A stretch of 64,000 bases of DNA from Alphaproteobacteria bacterium (GTDB lineage: Bacteria; Pseudomonadota; Alphaproteobacteria; Micavibrionales; Micavibrionaceae), in the NCBI GenBank assembly GCA_009995595.1, contig JAACPE010000002.1:62001-126000 (forward strand). Direction: 5' to 3'. Position 1 is the first letter of the stretch. The number at the start of each line of letters is the position of its first letter. Both the position numbers and the translations under genes were made by a program. Positions 24,875 through 32,911 of the stretch are shown one piece after another. Under the pieces are notes generated by a model. That model saw only the letters and a list, made by a program, of their open reading frames with translations. It was not told where the DNA came from and made no database searches.

Positions 24875-26053
24875 TCACGAACCGCTCTGGTCATCCGTTG
24901 TTTTTTGTGGTGCTTTAAAGAATGACATAGGGCTACTCGCCGTCCCAGTTTGCTGTGGAGGCTGTGTCACCGCAGCAGGAGTAGCAGGTGTAACTGATGA
25001 TGGCGCTACTTGTTGTGGTGATTGAGTAGGTTGCGTTACTGGGGCTTGCGGAGCTGGCCCTTTAAAGAAAGACATAGGGCCGCCCCCTCCTTGCGCCACT
25101 GGAGGTGGCGCCTGAACTGGCGATTGCGCTATTGGCGGCGGCGTTACTGGAGTGGGTTGCGGCACAACGGGTTGAGGCTGGGCCATTTGTTGAGGAGCTG
25201 TCGCCATAGAAACAGCAGCTGGCGAAACGGGAGCTGCAATATTGGGTTGTTGTTGCACTTGGGGCGCAGGCGATATTGAACCAGAGTTTTGTGGCATAGG
25301 TGGCATCCCTAATATTGTGCCCACCATAGCCAAACGCTTATCAAAGGCCTGCCAAACCGGCTCAATCGAGAGTTCGCCGCGGTTATCATCACCGCCACTT
25401 GATAAGCGTACAGTTTCAGTGCGATGGCATTGTGCGTACAGACTTGCCAACGTTTTAAGTACAGATAGTTCCGCAAGTTTATCTCCGCTTTGAGAGATTG
25501 ATGCCGCTTTTTCAATTAATTTATTGGATACATCCTGTAAAAGCTTTGTTTCACTTTGCCCAAAGGAAAATTCACCAATTGCATTCATAACTGGCACAAG
25601 CGTGTTAAGCGTACAGATGTCGACCTGCGCGGTATCTAAAACAAAACTATCCTCTCCGAGCATTTTTAAACGGGAATCTTGTCCGATTGCAGGATTAAAA
25701 TTGTCAGAAAATGCTAATGTTGCCTCCATTGCCTTTACTATACGTCTGATATCATTCTCATCGGGCGCGCGGCCCTGAGTGCGGTAAATACCAGCAACAA
25801 GGGGAGCAGCAATTCCTGAAAGAGCCAGACGTACAGCATCTGCTTCCTGCTCGTTTGTTCCTTGAATAATTGATCCGGATAAGGGAAGAATAATTTGAAT
25901 AGTCTGGCCGATAAGCTGTGCCATGATTTTGGCTTCATCAACATCCGATAACTGTACGCTTTTATTACGTGCAGCAACATCCTCGACGGCTGAGGCCAAA
26001 GGCACGCCAATCTTATCGAGTATCTGTAGTAAAAAATTTGGAGTTAATGCCAT
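24875..26053 (-). CDS. protein of unknown function with helical N-domain and Pro/Gln-rich tail carrying two PMSFFK motifs
   Basis: I do not recognise this 392-residue protein. It has no signal peptide. Residues 1-240 look helical and globular (L-L-Q-I-L-D-K-I-G-V-P-L near the start). Residues 250-392 are a low-complexity Pro/Gln/Ala/Val tail that carries P-M-S-F-F-K-G-P and, near the very C-terminus, P-M-S-F-F-K-A-P. The repeated short aromatic motif in a disordered tail suggests a docking peptide for a partner. It sits between the transglycosylase and the thiol isomerase genes, in the same direction as dotD, so a cytoplasmic Dot/Icm accessory or adaptor is a reasonable guess. A substrate of the system is the other option. 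Confidence 0.5.
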   Translation of the reverse strand: MALTPNFLLQILDKIGVPLASAVEDVAARNKSVQLSDVDEAKIMAQLIGQTIQIILPLSGSIIQGTNEQEADAVRLALSGIAAPLVAGIYRTQGRAPDENDIRRIVKAMEATLAFSDNFNPAIGQDSRLKMLGEDSFVLDTAQVDICTLNTLVPVMNAIGEFSFGQSETKLLQDVSNKLIEKAASISQSGDKLAELSVLKTLASLYAQCHRTETVRLSSGGDDNRGELSIEPVWQAFDKRLAMVGTILGMPPMPQNSGSISPAPQVQQQPNIAAPVSPAAVSMATAPQQMAQPQPVVPQPTPVTPPPIAQSPVQAPPPVAQGGGGPMSFFKGPAPQAPVTQPTQSPQQVAPSSVTPATPAAVTQPPQQTGTASSPMSFFKAPQKTTDDQSGS

Positions 26054-26175
26054 AGTGTTCTAACTGTCTAAACCTTTAAAATAAAATCATGCCTATTCAT
26101 AATGCTTGCGCATTTTATAGATATCTTACGAAAAACACTATTTATTTTTACCCCTCTGTATAAGACCAGAGCTTT

Positions 26176-27036
26176 TTAAGAGGATATATCCGTAAGTATA
26201 TTGGCTAAATTTGAAGCACGACCCCGAATAATCTTAACCTTACCTGTTTTGTCACGGTAAACCGTTATTGGCGTTGCATCAAAATTCCATGACTGCATAA
26301 GAGCCAGATTCTTTTGAATGCCTTGCGTATTAATGTCTTGTTTTGCCGGAAGGGCGCCAACCACGCCGTCTAGGTGGTTATACCAGCGGTTTTCTGCATC
26401 GGCGGAGGCCAATAAAAACGCGGCCTGCGCCAGCGTTTCTTCACGAAAACCAACAGGAATCATGCGCAATTGGATAAGGCCGCGCTCTATATAGGCGCTT
26501 TTCATATCCTTCATAAATTCATGGCAATGCGGGCATTGTGGATCCATAAAAGAGTAAATCACAGGTGCTTTTTCATCACCCATTTGAATCCAATTACTAT
26601 TTTCAACCTCTGCAAACATGCGCTCAGCAGGCGTTTTATATTGAAATGCCTCATTAGTGGCCTGCATCGTTTTCGTTAGATCTTCGGCTGGTTTATCTGC
26701 CGCCAAGAAATCAAGCACCTCACCGCCTTCTTTTTGCAGCGCCGCGACTTGCTCCATCGTCACCATTGAACCTTCTTTGTCAAAAAGAACACCCATCAAA
26801 AACCCCGTACCATCTGGAGTCACATAATAATAATTCTCTTGTCCCTGATATATAGCAACCCAGCCATCCATTCCATTCGCACGGCCCAAAAAACGCATTT
26901 GCGCACCGCGATCAACAAGCTCTTGTAGCGCCGTCGGCAAAGCTGGGATATTTCCTTGCTGCGCCTTAGCATTCATAGGCAGAAGGGCAAGCACTAGAAA
27001 CATGCAAACCATTGATAATAAAAAAGAAAATTTCAT
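26176..27036 (-). CDS. periplasmic thiol:disulfide isomerase, DsbC/DsbG-like
   Basis: This 286-residue protein has a signal peptide (cut near A-K-A-Q), an N-terminal dimerisation-like domain and a thioredoxin fold. The active site is C-P-H-C (168-171) within D-P-Q-C-P-H-C-H-E-F, and the cis-Pro loop is D-A-T-P-I-T-V. These are DsbC/G features. It would correct disulfides in the periplasm. Gene context suggests clients among the Cys-rich secreted paralogues (Cys clusters at 7.4, 10.3, 11.7 and 13.1 kb) and the lysozyme-fused paralogue. That link is inference. It has an AAGGA ribosome site and its own promoter candidate. Confidence 0.82.
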   Translation of the reverse strand: MKFSFLLSMVCMFLVLALLPMNAKAQQGNIPALPTALQELVDRGAQMRFLGRANGMDGWVAIYQGQENYYYVTPDGTGFLMGVLFDKEGSMVTMEQVAALQKEGGEVLDFLAADKPAEDLTKTMQATNEAFQYKTPAERMFAEVENSNWIQMGDEKAPVIYSFMDPQCPHCHEFMKDMKSAYIERGLIQLRMIPVGFREETLAQAAFLLASADAENRWYNHLDGVVGALPAKQDINTQGIQKNLALMQSWNFDATPITVYRDKTGKVKIIRGRASNLANILTDISS

Positions 27037-27075
27037 CGTTAATCCTTGTGGAATGAGGGTTATTCAGTTATTTAC

Positions 27076-27105
27076 AGTATACAGCCTGATAAAGGCAAAA
27101 GTTAA
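27076..27105 (-). promoter_or_regulatory. promoter candidate for the DsbC/G-like gene
   Basis: On the minus strand, TTAACT (27105-27100) and TATACT (27081-27076) have an 18-base spacer, about 40 bases upstream of the start codon. Confidence 0.35.
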
Positions 27106-27156
27106 TACAATAAGATAGCCCATAGAATTGGGTCTGTCAGTAAAACTATTATCAAA

Positions 27157-27185
27157 TTGTCACATCGCCATAAAAACGTTAGGAT
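27157..27185 (+). promoter_or_regulatory. promoter candidate for lemA and the M48 protease gene
   Basis: TTGTCA (27157-27162) and TAGGAT (27180-27185) have a 17-base spacer, 34 bases upstream of the lemA start. Confidence 0.4.
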
Positions 27186-27219
27186 AAAAGCAATTTAAAC
27201 GATAGGCAGGAGAAACCCT

Positions 27220-27786
27220 ATGGAATTGCTCGTTATTCTAGGCGTCATCGGCGGAATTGCACTCACTCTTATCACGCTTTATAACCGCCTTGTCGCCCTT
27301 AGGCAAAATCGCGAGAATGCTTTTTCGGATATTGACGTTCAATTAAAACAGCGTTTTGACCTTATCCCGTCCCTTGTTGAAACAGTTAAAGGTTATGCAG
27401 GGCACGAGAAAGATACTTTCGAGAGCGTCACAGCAATGCGCGCCAAAGTAAAAGAGGCAAACAATAAAGAAGAGCGTATTGAAGCAGAGCAAGGCTTAGG
27501 AAATGCTCTCGTTAACTTAAATGCCGTTGCAGAAAACTATCCTGAATTAAAAGCAGACCAAAACTTCCAAAAACTAATGGCGGAGTTGTCAGATATTGAA
27601 AATAAAATTGCAGCAGCAAGAAGATTCTTTAACAGCGCTACATCTGAGTTAAATACAGCCATACAGCAATTTCCTGCTAACTTATTTGCTGCCTCGTTTG
27701 GGTTTAAAACTGAAACCTTCTATGATGTAAGTGATGACGAACGCGAAATATTAGAGCAAGCCCCCGCTGTTAAATTCGGCTCTTAA
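27220..27786 (+). CDS. lemA: LemA family protein
   Basis: This 188-residue protein has an N-terminal membrane helix (about 2-22) and the LemA helical domain. Hallmarks are Y-N-R-L-V-A-L-R-Q-N-R-x-N-A-F-S-D-I-D-V-Q-L-K-Q-R, D-L-I-P-S-L-V-E-T-V-K-G-Y, E-N-Y-P-E-L-K-A and A-R-R-F-F-N-S-A. It is an inner-membrane protein of uncertain role and is often encoded next to an M48 metalloprotease, as here (15 bases apart). It has a strong AGGAG ribosome site. Confidence 0.93.
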   Translation: MELLVILGVIGGIALTLITLYNRLVALRQNRENAFSDIDVQLKQRFDLIPSLVETVKGYAGHEKDTFESVTAMRAKVKEANNKEERIEAEQGLGNALVNLNAVAENYPELKADQNFQKLMAELSDIENKIAAARRFFNSATSELNTAIQQFPANLFAASFGFKTETFYDVSDDEREILEQAPAVKFGS

Positions 27787-27801
27787 ATAGGTTAAAGCCC
27801 T

Positions 27802-28938
27802 ATGGCAATTCGTGCAACTGGCCTACAGACCCATATTTGGAACAATAACGCTAAATCCATCCTACTTTTGGCGTTTTATCCTTTTCTTATTATAGGGATA
27901 ATTTGGGCCTGCGCCCTATCCATAGCTATTTTTACAGCGCATAACTCAGACGTTTCACAAGCAAACGCCATGGCCAACAATATTATTTATCAATATTGGC
28001 CTATGATTATTGCAGGTATAGGTATTTGGTTTTCAATCGCCTATCTTTTTCACACGAAAATGGTGCGCTCTATGGCAAACTCACACCCCGTCACCCGCAA
28101 AGATGAGCCAGAGCTCTATAATTTACTCGAAAATCTATGCATTTCTGCAGGAATAGCTATGCCACGACTTGAAATCATTGAAAGTCACGCCCGCAATGCC
28201 TTTGCCAGCGGAATTGATCAAAAAAGCTTTTGTGTCACCGTCACGCGCGGTCTAATGCAGTCTCTATCAAAAGATGAGCTAGAAGGCGTTTTAGCGCATG
28301 AACTCACACATATTATCAATAGGGATGTGCGCCTTTTAATTATTACAATCATTTTTACTGGGATGATTGGGTTTGCCGCGCAGGTGATGTGGCGTAACGT
28401 CCGCTATGCCCTATGGGTTCCTAAAAGAAGCGCCGGCAATAAAAAAGGGGGCGGAATCATTATCCTCATCGCTATTCTCGTAATCCTTTGGATTGGCTAT
28501 TTTGCAACGCTTTTTACAAGATTTGCTCTATCGCGCCGCCGCGAATATATGGCAGATGCGGGCGCTGTTCAAATAACCAAAAACCCAGATGCCATGATTC
28601 GCGCGCTTATGCGCATCGCTGGGAAAGATCAAATTCCTAAAATTCCTGCGGATATTTCTATGATGTGTTTTGAAAACCATGTGCCTTTTATGGGCCTTTT
28701 TGCGACCCACCCCCCTATTGAAACCCGCATTAGGGCTTTATCTCAGACCACTGGTACGCCTATACCAGACTTACCTGCTTTAGAAGGTTTTAAAGCTCCG
28801 GTAAATTCTCCCAAAAACTCACTTTCCGCCCCAAGCGCGCCAAAAGATAAACAATTCTCACCTTGGGATCGCCCCCGCACGAATTGGACAACAAGAGAGC
28901 GTTTCAAAACCCGCCGTACCCAAAACCCATGGCATTAA
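27802..28938 (+). CDS. M48 family zinc metalloprotease (HtpX-like)
   Basis: This 378-residue integral membrane protease has transmembrane helices near 20-45 and 67-85 and two more after the active site. The zinc-binding motif is H-E-L-T-H (166-170), followed by I-N-R-D, with the third ligand region R-R-R-E-Y-M-A-D-A-G. The family degrades damaged or misassembled membrane proteins. It is in an operon with lemA. The C-terminal tail (about 325-378) is basic and disordered. Confidence 0.9.
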   Translation: MAIRATGLQTHIWNNNAKSILLLAFYPFLIIGIIWACALSIAIFTAHNSDVSQANAMANNIIYQYWPMIIAGIGIWFSIAYLFHTKMVRSMANSHPVTRKDEPELYNLLENLCISAGIAMPRLEIIESHARNAFASGIDQKSFCVTVTRGLMQSLSKDELEGVLAHELTHIINRDVRLLIITIIFTGMIGFAAQVMWRNVRYALWVPKRSAGNKKGGGIIILIAILVILWIGYFATLFTRFALSRRREYMADAGAVQITKNPDAMIRALMRIAGKDQIPKIPADISMMCFENHVPFMGLFATHPPIETRIRALSQTTGTPIPDLPALEGFKAPVNSPKNSLSAPSAPKDKQFSPWDRPRTNWTTRERFKTRRTQNPWH

Positions 28939-28999
28939 AACCCATGTAATTCTTAAAATTATTTAAGGTTTAATGAGAACAAATTTAGTTCTGATTTGG

Positions 29000-29026
29000 T
29001 TGCACCGCACAGAATTTTGCTATAAT
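29000..29026 (+). promoter_or_regulatory. weak promoter candidate for the BI-1 gene
   Basis: TTGCAC (29000-29005) precedes a perfect TATAAT (29021-29026) with a short 15-base spacer, 41 bases before the start codon. The -10 box is good, but the spacing is poor. Confidence 0.35.
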
Positions 29027-29067
29027 AAATACATTTAATGTTTCTTATTAAATAAGGAGATAAAAAC

Positions 29068-29784
29068 ATGGATTTTAATCGTTCTGACGCAACTGTTCAA
29101 ACGCGCTCCCGCGAAGTGAACGAAGGCTTGCGCAAACATATGAATAGTATTTACGCCAAAATGTCTGGCGGCGTACTTGTAACCGCTATCGTTGCGATGG
29201 TTGTAGGTTCCTCCCCGATGCTCTTGCAGCTCTTTTTAGGTAGTCCTCAAAAATATCTCGTCATGTTTGCCCCCCTCGCCATTATCTGGTTTGGTTTTAG
29301 ACCCGACCGTATGGCGGCTTCTAAACTCATGATGGCCTTCTTTGGCGTTGCAATTGTTTATGGTATCAGCTTTTCAGCAATAGCTGCTGTCGCAACTCAA
29401 GATCCGGCCTTTGCCATGGCTGTTGCGCGGGCTTTCTTTATTGCAACAATCATGTTTGCTGGACTTAGCATTCTTGGTTACACAACAAAGAAAGACTTAA
29501 GTGGTATGCAGACTTTTCTCAGCATGGCTATTTTAGGTCTTGTTGCATTTAGCGTAATGAATATCTTTTTTAAGAGCGATATGCTGACTAATCTGGTTGC
29601 TGGCGCGGGTATTTTGATTTTCTCTGGCCTTACTGTCTTTGAAACGCAAAATATGAAGCGTATGTATTCCCCGAACAATACGCTTGAAATTGCAAATCGT
29701 ATGGCCTGGGCTTCTGCTTTAAACCTATATATTAGCTTTATTGCTATGTTCCAATACATCCTGCATTTCTTACAACAAAGATAA
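29068..29784 (+). CDS. Bax inhibitor-1/YccA family membrane protein
   Basis: This 238-residue protein has seven hydrophobic segments and BI-1 features: R-K-H-M-N-S-I-Y near the N-terminus, G-Y-T-T-K-K-D-L-S-G-M in the middle and V-F-E-T-Q-N-M-K-R-M near the C-terminus, then A-L-N-L-Y-I-S-F-I. Members are inner-membrane proteins linked to calcium leak and to the FtsH-YccA protease system. A ribosome site (AAGGAG) lies upstream and a clear terminator downstream, so the gene is monocistronic. Confidence 0.92.
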   Translation: MDFNRSDATVQTRSREVNEGLRKHMNSIYAKMSGGVLVTAIVAMVVGSSPMLLQLFLGSPQKYLVMFAPLAIIWFGFRPDRMAASKLMMAFFGVAIVYGISFSAIAAVATQDPAFAMAVARAFFIATIMFAGLSILGYTTKKDLSGMQTFLSMAILGLVAFSVMNIFFKSDMLTNLVAGAGILIFSGLTVFETQNMKRMYSPNNTLEIANRMAWASALNLYISFIAMFQYILHFLQQR

Positions 29785-29807
29785 GAAAAACTTTGTGAAT
29801 TTTTTTG

Positions 29808-29833
29808 AAAGCCCGCTTCATGCGGGCTTTTTT
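29808..29833 (+). terminator. Rho-independent terminator after the BI-1 gene
   Basis: The stem AAAGCCCGC (29808-29816) and GCGGGCTTT (29822-29830) has a 5-base loop and then T residues. Confidence 0.88.
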
Positions 29834-29850
29834 ATTGAAAATATTCTGGC

Positions 29851-29880
29851 TTGACCGAATAAATCAAGCACTTATATACT
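29851..29880 (+). promoter_or_regulatory. promoter for mscL
   Basis: TTGACC (29851-29856) and TATACT (29875-29880) have an 18-base spacer, between the upstream terminator and mscL. Confidence 0.5.
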
Positions 29881-29913
29881 CGAAAAAGCTTTTAATAAAT
29901 GGGGACAACAAAT

Positions 29914-30318
29914 ATGTTTAATGAATTTAAAAACTTTATCGCCAAAGGCAATGTGATGGACATGGCCGTTGGGATTATCATCGGCGCGGCGTTTACAGCA
30001 ATTGTAAACTCTATGGTTGGTGACATGATCATGCCTGTTATCGGTTTATTAACAGCGGGTATTGATTTTTCAAATCTATTCCTTCCTCTGGATGGAAATG
30101 AATATGCCTCGTTAAAAGCTGCAGAAGATGCGGGAGCTGCTGTTCTTAAATATGGTGTTTTTATAAATGCTGTTCTTAACTTCCTAATCGTTGCTTTTGT
30201 AATCTTCATGCTCGTTAAGCAAATAAATAGGCTTAAGGCAAAAGAAGCGGAAGCGCCTGCTGTTACGCCAGCGGATGTTAAGCTTTTGACCGAAATACGC
30301 GATCTTTTAAAAAAGTAA
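29914..30318 (+). CDS. mscL: large-conductance mechanosensitive channel MscL
   Basis: This 134-residue protein has the MscL N-terminal helix and TM1 ([26 protein letters not shown]), TM2 (about 75-97) and a cytoplasmic C-terminal helix ending [10 protein letters not shown]. It releases solutes on hypo-osmotic shock. I chose the ATG at 29914, which has GGGGA about eight bases upstream and gives the usual family start. The ATG at 29899 adds five residues and overlaps that ribosome site. Confidence 0.95.
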   Translation: MFNEFKNFIAKGNVMDMAVGIIIGAAFTAIVNSMVGDMIMPVIGLLTAGIDFSNLFLPLDGNEYASLKAAEDAGAAVLKYGVFINAVLNFLIVAFVIFMLVKQINRLKAKEAEAPAVTPADVKLLTEIRDLLKK

Positions 30319-30340
30319 ATCATTCTTTTTAAAAAATTTT

Positions 30341-30369
30341 AAAAGGGGCTTACTGTAGCCCCTTTTTTT
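30341..30369 (+). terminator. Rho-independent terminator after mscL
   Basis: The stem AAAAGGGGCT (30341-30350) and AGCCCCTTTT (30357-30366) has a 6-base loop and continues into T residues. Confidence 0.88.
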
Positions 30370-30370
30370 C

Positions 30371-30399
30371 TTGAAATAAGGACAAAACTACTCTATTTC
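30371..30399 (+). promoter_or_regulatory. promoter candidate for tRNA-Ala
   Basis: TTGAAA (30371-30376) and TATTTC (30394-30399) have a 17-base spacer, 19 bases before the mature tRNA 5' end. Confidence 0.4.
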
Positions 30400-30417
30400 T
30401 CCTATTACCCATTTATT

Positions 30418-30493
30418 GGGGCCTTAGCTCAGCTGGGAGAGCGCCTCGCTGGCAGTGAGGAGGTCAGCGGTTCGATCCCGCTAGGCTCCACCA
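30418..30493 (+). tRNA. tRNA-Ala (anticodon GGC)
   Basis: A complete cloverleaf is visible. The acceptor GGGGCCT pairs with AGGCTCC and includes the G3:U70 wobble that is the alanine identity element. The D-stem is GCTC/GAGC, and the anticodon stem CCTCG/TGAGG has loop CTGGCAG, placing GGC as the anticodon. The T-arm has GGTTCGATCC, and CCA is encoded. I see no integrase or att-like duplication next to it. Confidence 0.97.
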
Positions 30494-30771
30494 ATTAAAA
30501 CAGCATCCATGATCACTTAACTTTTTTTGCTGCGAGCATGAAGTAAAGCCTGTTTTTAGGCCGGATTTCTAGATGTGCCATAAAATTCTCCCCTTTCAAT
30601 AAAATAATTATGGTAATTAAAGGCGTATTCTGTTATAAGAATCTCTTAATACACATGGGACTACTCCAGACGGTATAAAAAGAGTCAGCTAAAAGGCGTT
30701 TATAAGCATTGGAAATGCTTATGTTTTGTGAGAAACTCGTTTTGTTAATATTTACAAAAACAAGGTTTCCG
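30494..30771. other. non-coding gap between tRNA-Ala and the entericidin-like gene
   Basis: These 278 bases contain no convincing reading frame. The one structured element is a 9-base inverted repeat (ATAAGCATT at 30702-30710, AATGCTTAT at 30714-30722) about 50 bases upstream of the next start codon. It lacks a T-run, so it looks like a leader hairpin or operator rather than a terminator. Confidence 0.4.
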
Positions 30772-30915
30772 ATGAACAAAAAACTATCCTTTTTTCTTGC
30801 TCTTATCATTATGACAGGTTTTCTAAGTGGTTGTGCCAACACATGGAGCGGTGCAGGTAAAGATTTACAAGGTATTGGTGGCTGGCTTGAGAATACGTTC
30901 TCAAATGAAGATTAA
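30772..30915 (+). CDS. entericidin-like small lipoprotein
   Basis: This 47-residue peptide has a Lys-rich start, a hydrophobic signal with the lipobox L-S-G-C-A and the entericidin-like G-A-G-K-D-L-Q-G-I-G-G-W-L-E-N. Entericidins are tiny envelope lipoproteins; in E. coli EcnA/EcnB act as an antidote/bacteriolysin pair. Only one copy is present here. I chose the ATG at 30772 because it starts the signal peptide directly and has AAGG upstream. Longer in-frame starts would add a non-signal extension. Confidence 0.8.
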   Translation: MNKKLSFFLALIIMTGFLSGCANTWSGAGKDLQGIGGWLENTFSNED

Positions 30916-30955
30916 CCATCAGCCTTTTTAAATAAAATTTAAAAAGAGGCTTAAA

Positions 30956-31288
30956 ATGATTAGAATTATTTATCTTAGTGTCGCCGTCTTGGTGTTTTCA
31001 TTTGCGATTCTACCAATATTAAACGATGTATCAAAAGAGCGTGATGCCATTATAGCAAGCAATAATGATGCCCCCACACTTGAAAACGATACAATTAGTT
31101 TTGAGGAAATTTATGCCCTTGCGGATGAAACAATCGTTGATTCAGATAATCCTGCCTTTTTAAACAATATCGCCCCTGCTGCAGGCCTTGATGAAGATGA
31201 ATTTACGTCCGGCTTTCGTGGCCTAGAAGATTCAGCTCTTGCTGATACGCCCGCAGCTTTGGATAGGCTGTCTCAAGATAATCTCTAG
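30956..31288 (+). CDS. small membrane-anchored protein of unknown function
   Basis: This 110-residue protein has an N-terminal hydrophobic helix (about 3-22) and an acidic remainder (D/E-rich, e.g. L-D-E-D-E-F-T-S-G-F). I recognise no domain. It lies 40 bases after the entericidin-like gene with an AAGAGG-type ribosome site, and its end overlaps the convergent methyltransferase gene by four bases. Confidence 0.6.
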   Translation: MIRIIYLSVAVLVFSFAILPILNDVSKERDAIIASNNDAPTLENDTISFEEIYALADETIVDSDNPAFLNNIAPAAGLDEDEFTSGFRGLEDSALADTPAALDRLSQDNL

Positions 31289-32010
31289 GCAGAAAGAATC
31301 TCTGACAATTCCCACAAAGCCATCGTTTTGGTTTGAGCATACTTGCCGTTAAACATTTTTGTCTTTTCAAAAAGCAGTTCTTTTGGCTCAGGAAAGCAGT
31401 AAGGCTTTTCGGTTAGATTGATAGGATGCCACTGCCCGGTCACAATATTTTTATTTTTTTCGCCAATAAAATGTGTGGTGAGTAAGTATCGGATATTTGA
31501 TTGCTTTAAATTTTCAAAGAATTGATACACGTCTTTTTGACTAAAATGAATTAAAAGATCACGACATAATAGTAAATCGGCGTCCCCTAAATCATCACGC
31601 AAACAATCCTTTTTTAAGAATAGTTTTTTATCGTTACCGAAACGCACATTATTTTTGTTAATGATATCCTCAACAATATCAATCCCTATATAGCTTTTAA
31701 AATCATAGTTCAAATGCTGCATCCAATTATAATCTCCGCAAGGAAGATCAATAATAGTTTGAATTTTATACTTTTCTAATAACGCAGGTAATATATCAAG
31801 AAGAACTTGTGTTTCGGAAAGATCAGAGCCCTGCCCTGAAACGCTTTCGACGCCATTCCATGTATTATTTTTATATATGCCATTAAATAGACTCTCATGC
31901 GTTTTACGCCGCAAAGCAAATGCTTGCAGATAACTTTTTGCACTACGTATTGGCTTTTGAATGCCTGTTTTTTTAACCAGCGGTTTAATTTTATGATGCC
32001 ATAAGGACAT
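31285..32010 (-). CDS. SAM-dependent class I methyltransferase
   Basis: This 241-residue protein has the SAM-binding motif I-I-D-L-P-C-G-D-Y-N-W-M (about 87-98), the acidic end of strand 2 (Y-I-G-I-D-I-V) and D-L-L-L-C-R-D-L-L-I-H-F in the motif IV position. The substrate is not predictable. It lies 4 bases after a sulfotransferase in a glycan cluster, so a sugar or a glycan-linked group is likely. Confidence 0.8.
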   Translation of the reverse strand: MSLWHHKIKPLVKKTGIQKPIRSAKSYLQAFALRRKTHESLFNGIYKNNTWNGVESVSGQGSDLSETQVLLDILPALLEKYKIQTIIDLPCGDYNWMQHLNYDFKSYIGIDIVEDIINKNNVRFGNDKKLFLKKDCLRDDLGDADLLLCRDLLIHFSQKDVYQFFENLKQSNIRYLLTTHFIGEKNKNIVTGQWHPINLTEKPYCFPEPKELLFEKTKMFNGKYAQTKTMALWELSEILSA

Positions 32011-32014
32011 AGAT

Positions 32015-32911
32015 TTACACCTCTTTATAGGAAGATTTTAATGGCTTTTGAAAATGAACCTCAAGAATAGAAATATCCCCTTCATACTGTTTTAGCATAT
32101 CTTTATGGAGATTGTTATTGAGGCTTCTTTTTTTACGCTTGGTTTTATTCAAAGACAATCTTATTTTTTTGGGTAGTATTAATTTTATTACTGATTTTAA
32201 AATTTTTAATATTTTATTATTACTAAAAATAAATCTCTGTAGCCATATATATCGCACTGCAGATGCCTCATTCTCACGCCTAAAATCAATTTGGCACATT
32301 GTATCGAAAGATAAAAAATTCAAAACTTTTAAATATTCAACTTGCGGGTCTGCTCCCATATCATCGAGTAATATTGTAAGTAATTGATCATGAGGCACAA
32401 GATTTTTAATATTATTAAGATGTCTACCTAAGGCGCCGATTTGACTATAATGAAGGAGCTGCGGATCTTTGGATAAAGGGGGAATATTTTGGCCTTTTTG
32501 ACGTTTATCTTGCAGATACCAAGCCACTTCAAAGTCTTTTCGATCCTCTTCTAAATTGACAAGTAATTGTCCATGATAAGAAATAATCATATCAATCGGG
32601 TGGCGGAGCATAAAAATAAACTTGGCCTTTGGATTAAAATCTAAAATTTCCTGAATGCTCTGAGGGTAAAATCCATAAAGAACAGACGCTTCACCACAAA
32701 TCTGCCTCGCTTGCGCGTCTTTGAATAAATCTAAATAGCTTTCTTCACTTCTTATACGGCAATATCTATCTGATAAATTTTGTGCAAAATAATGAGGCTC
32801 TTTTGACTCAGGCATAAAAATACCTGGATGTTGCTTCAACCAACTATATAATGTCGTTGTGCCGCATTTTGGCGCCCCAATTATAAAAAAATCAGGCTTA
32901 TTACGCGGCAT
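32015..32911 (-). CDS. sulfotransferase family protein
   Basis: This 298-residue protein starts with the 5'-phosphosulfate-binding loop F-F-I-I-G-A-P-K-C-G-T-T-T-L-Y near residue 8-22. The 3'-phosphate motif region follows as F-I-F-M-L-R-H-P-I-D-M. It would transfer sulfate from PAPS to a sugar, probably in the surface glycan made by this cluster. It overlaps the neighbouring glycosyltransferase gene by 11 bases. Confidence 0.88.
   Translation of the reverse strand: MPRNKPDFFIIGAPKCGTTTLYSWLKQHPGIFMPESKEPHYFAQNLSDRYCRIRSEESYLDLFKDAQARQICGEASVLYGFYPQSIQEILDFNPKAKFIFMLRHPIDMIISYHGQLLVNLEEDRKDFEVAWYLQDKRQKGQNIPPLSKDPQLLHYSQIGALGRHLNNIKNLVPHDQLLTILLDDMGADPQVEYLKVLNFLSFDTMCQIDFRRENEASAVRYIWLQRFIFSNNKILKILKSVIKLILPKKIRLSLNKTKRKKRSLNNNLHKDMLKQYEGDISILEVHFQKPLKSSYKEV

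Noticed and set aside
24756-25493. Plus-strand frames opposite the Pro/Gln-rich gene
   Set aside because: They arise from the repetitive Pro/Gln codons read in antisense and show no domain or ribosome site.
30418-30493. tRNA-Ala as an integration site for the glycan cluster
   Set aside because: No integrase gene or duplicated tRNA 3' end was found downstream.
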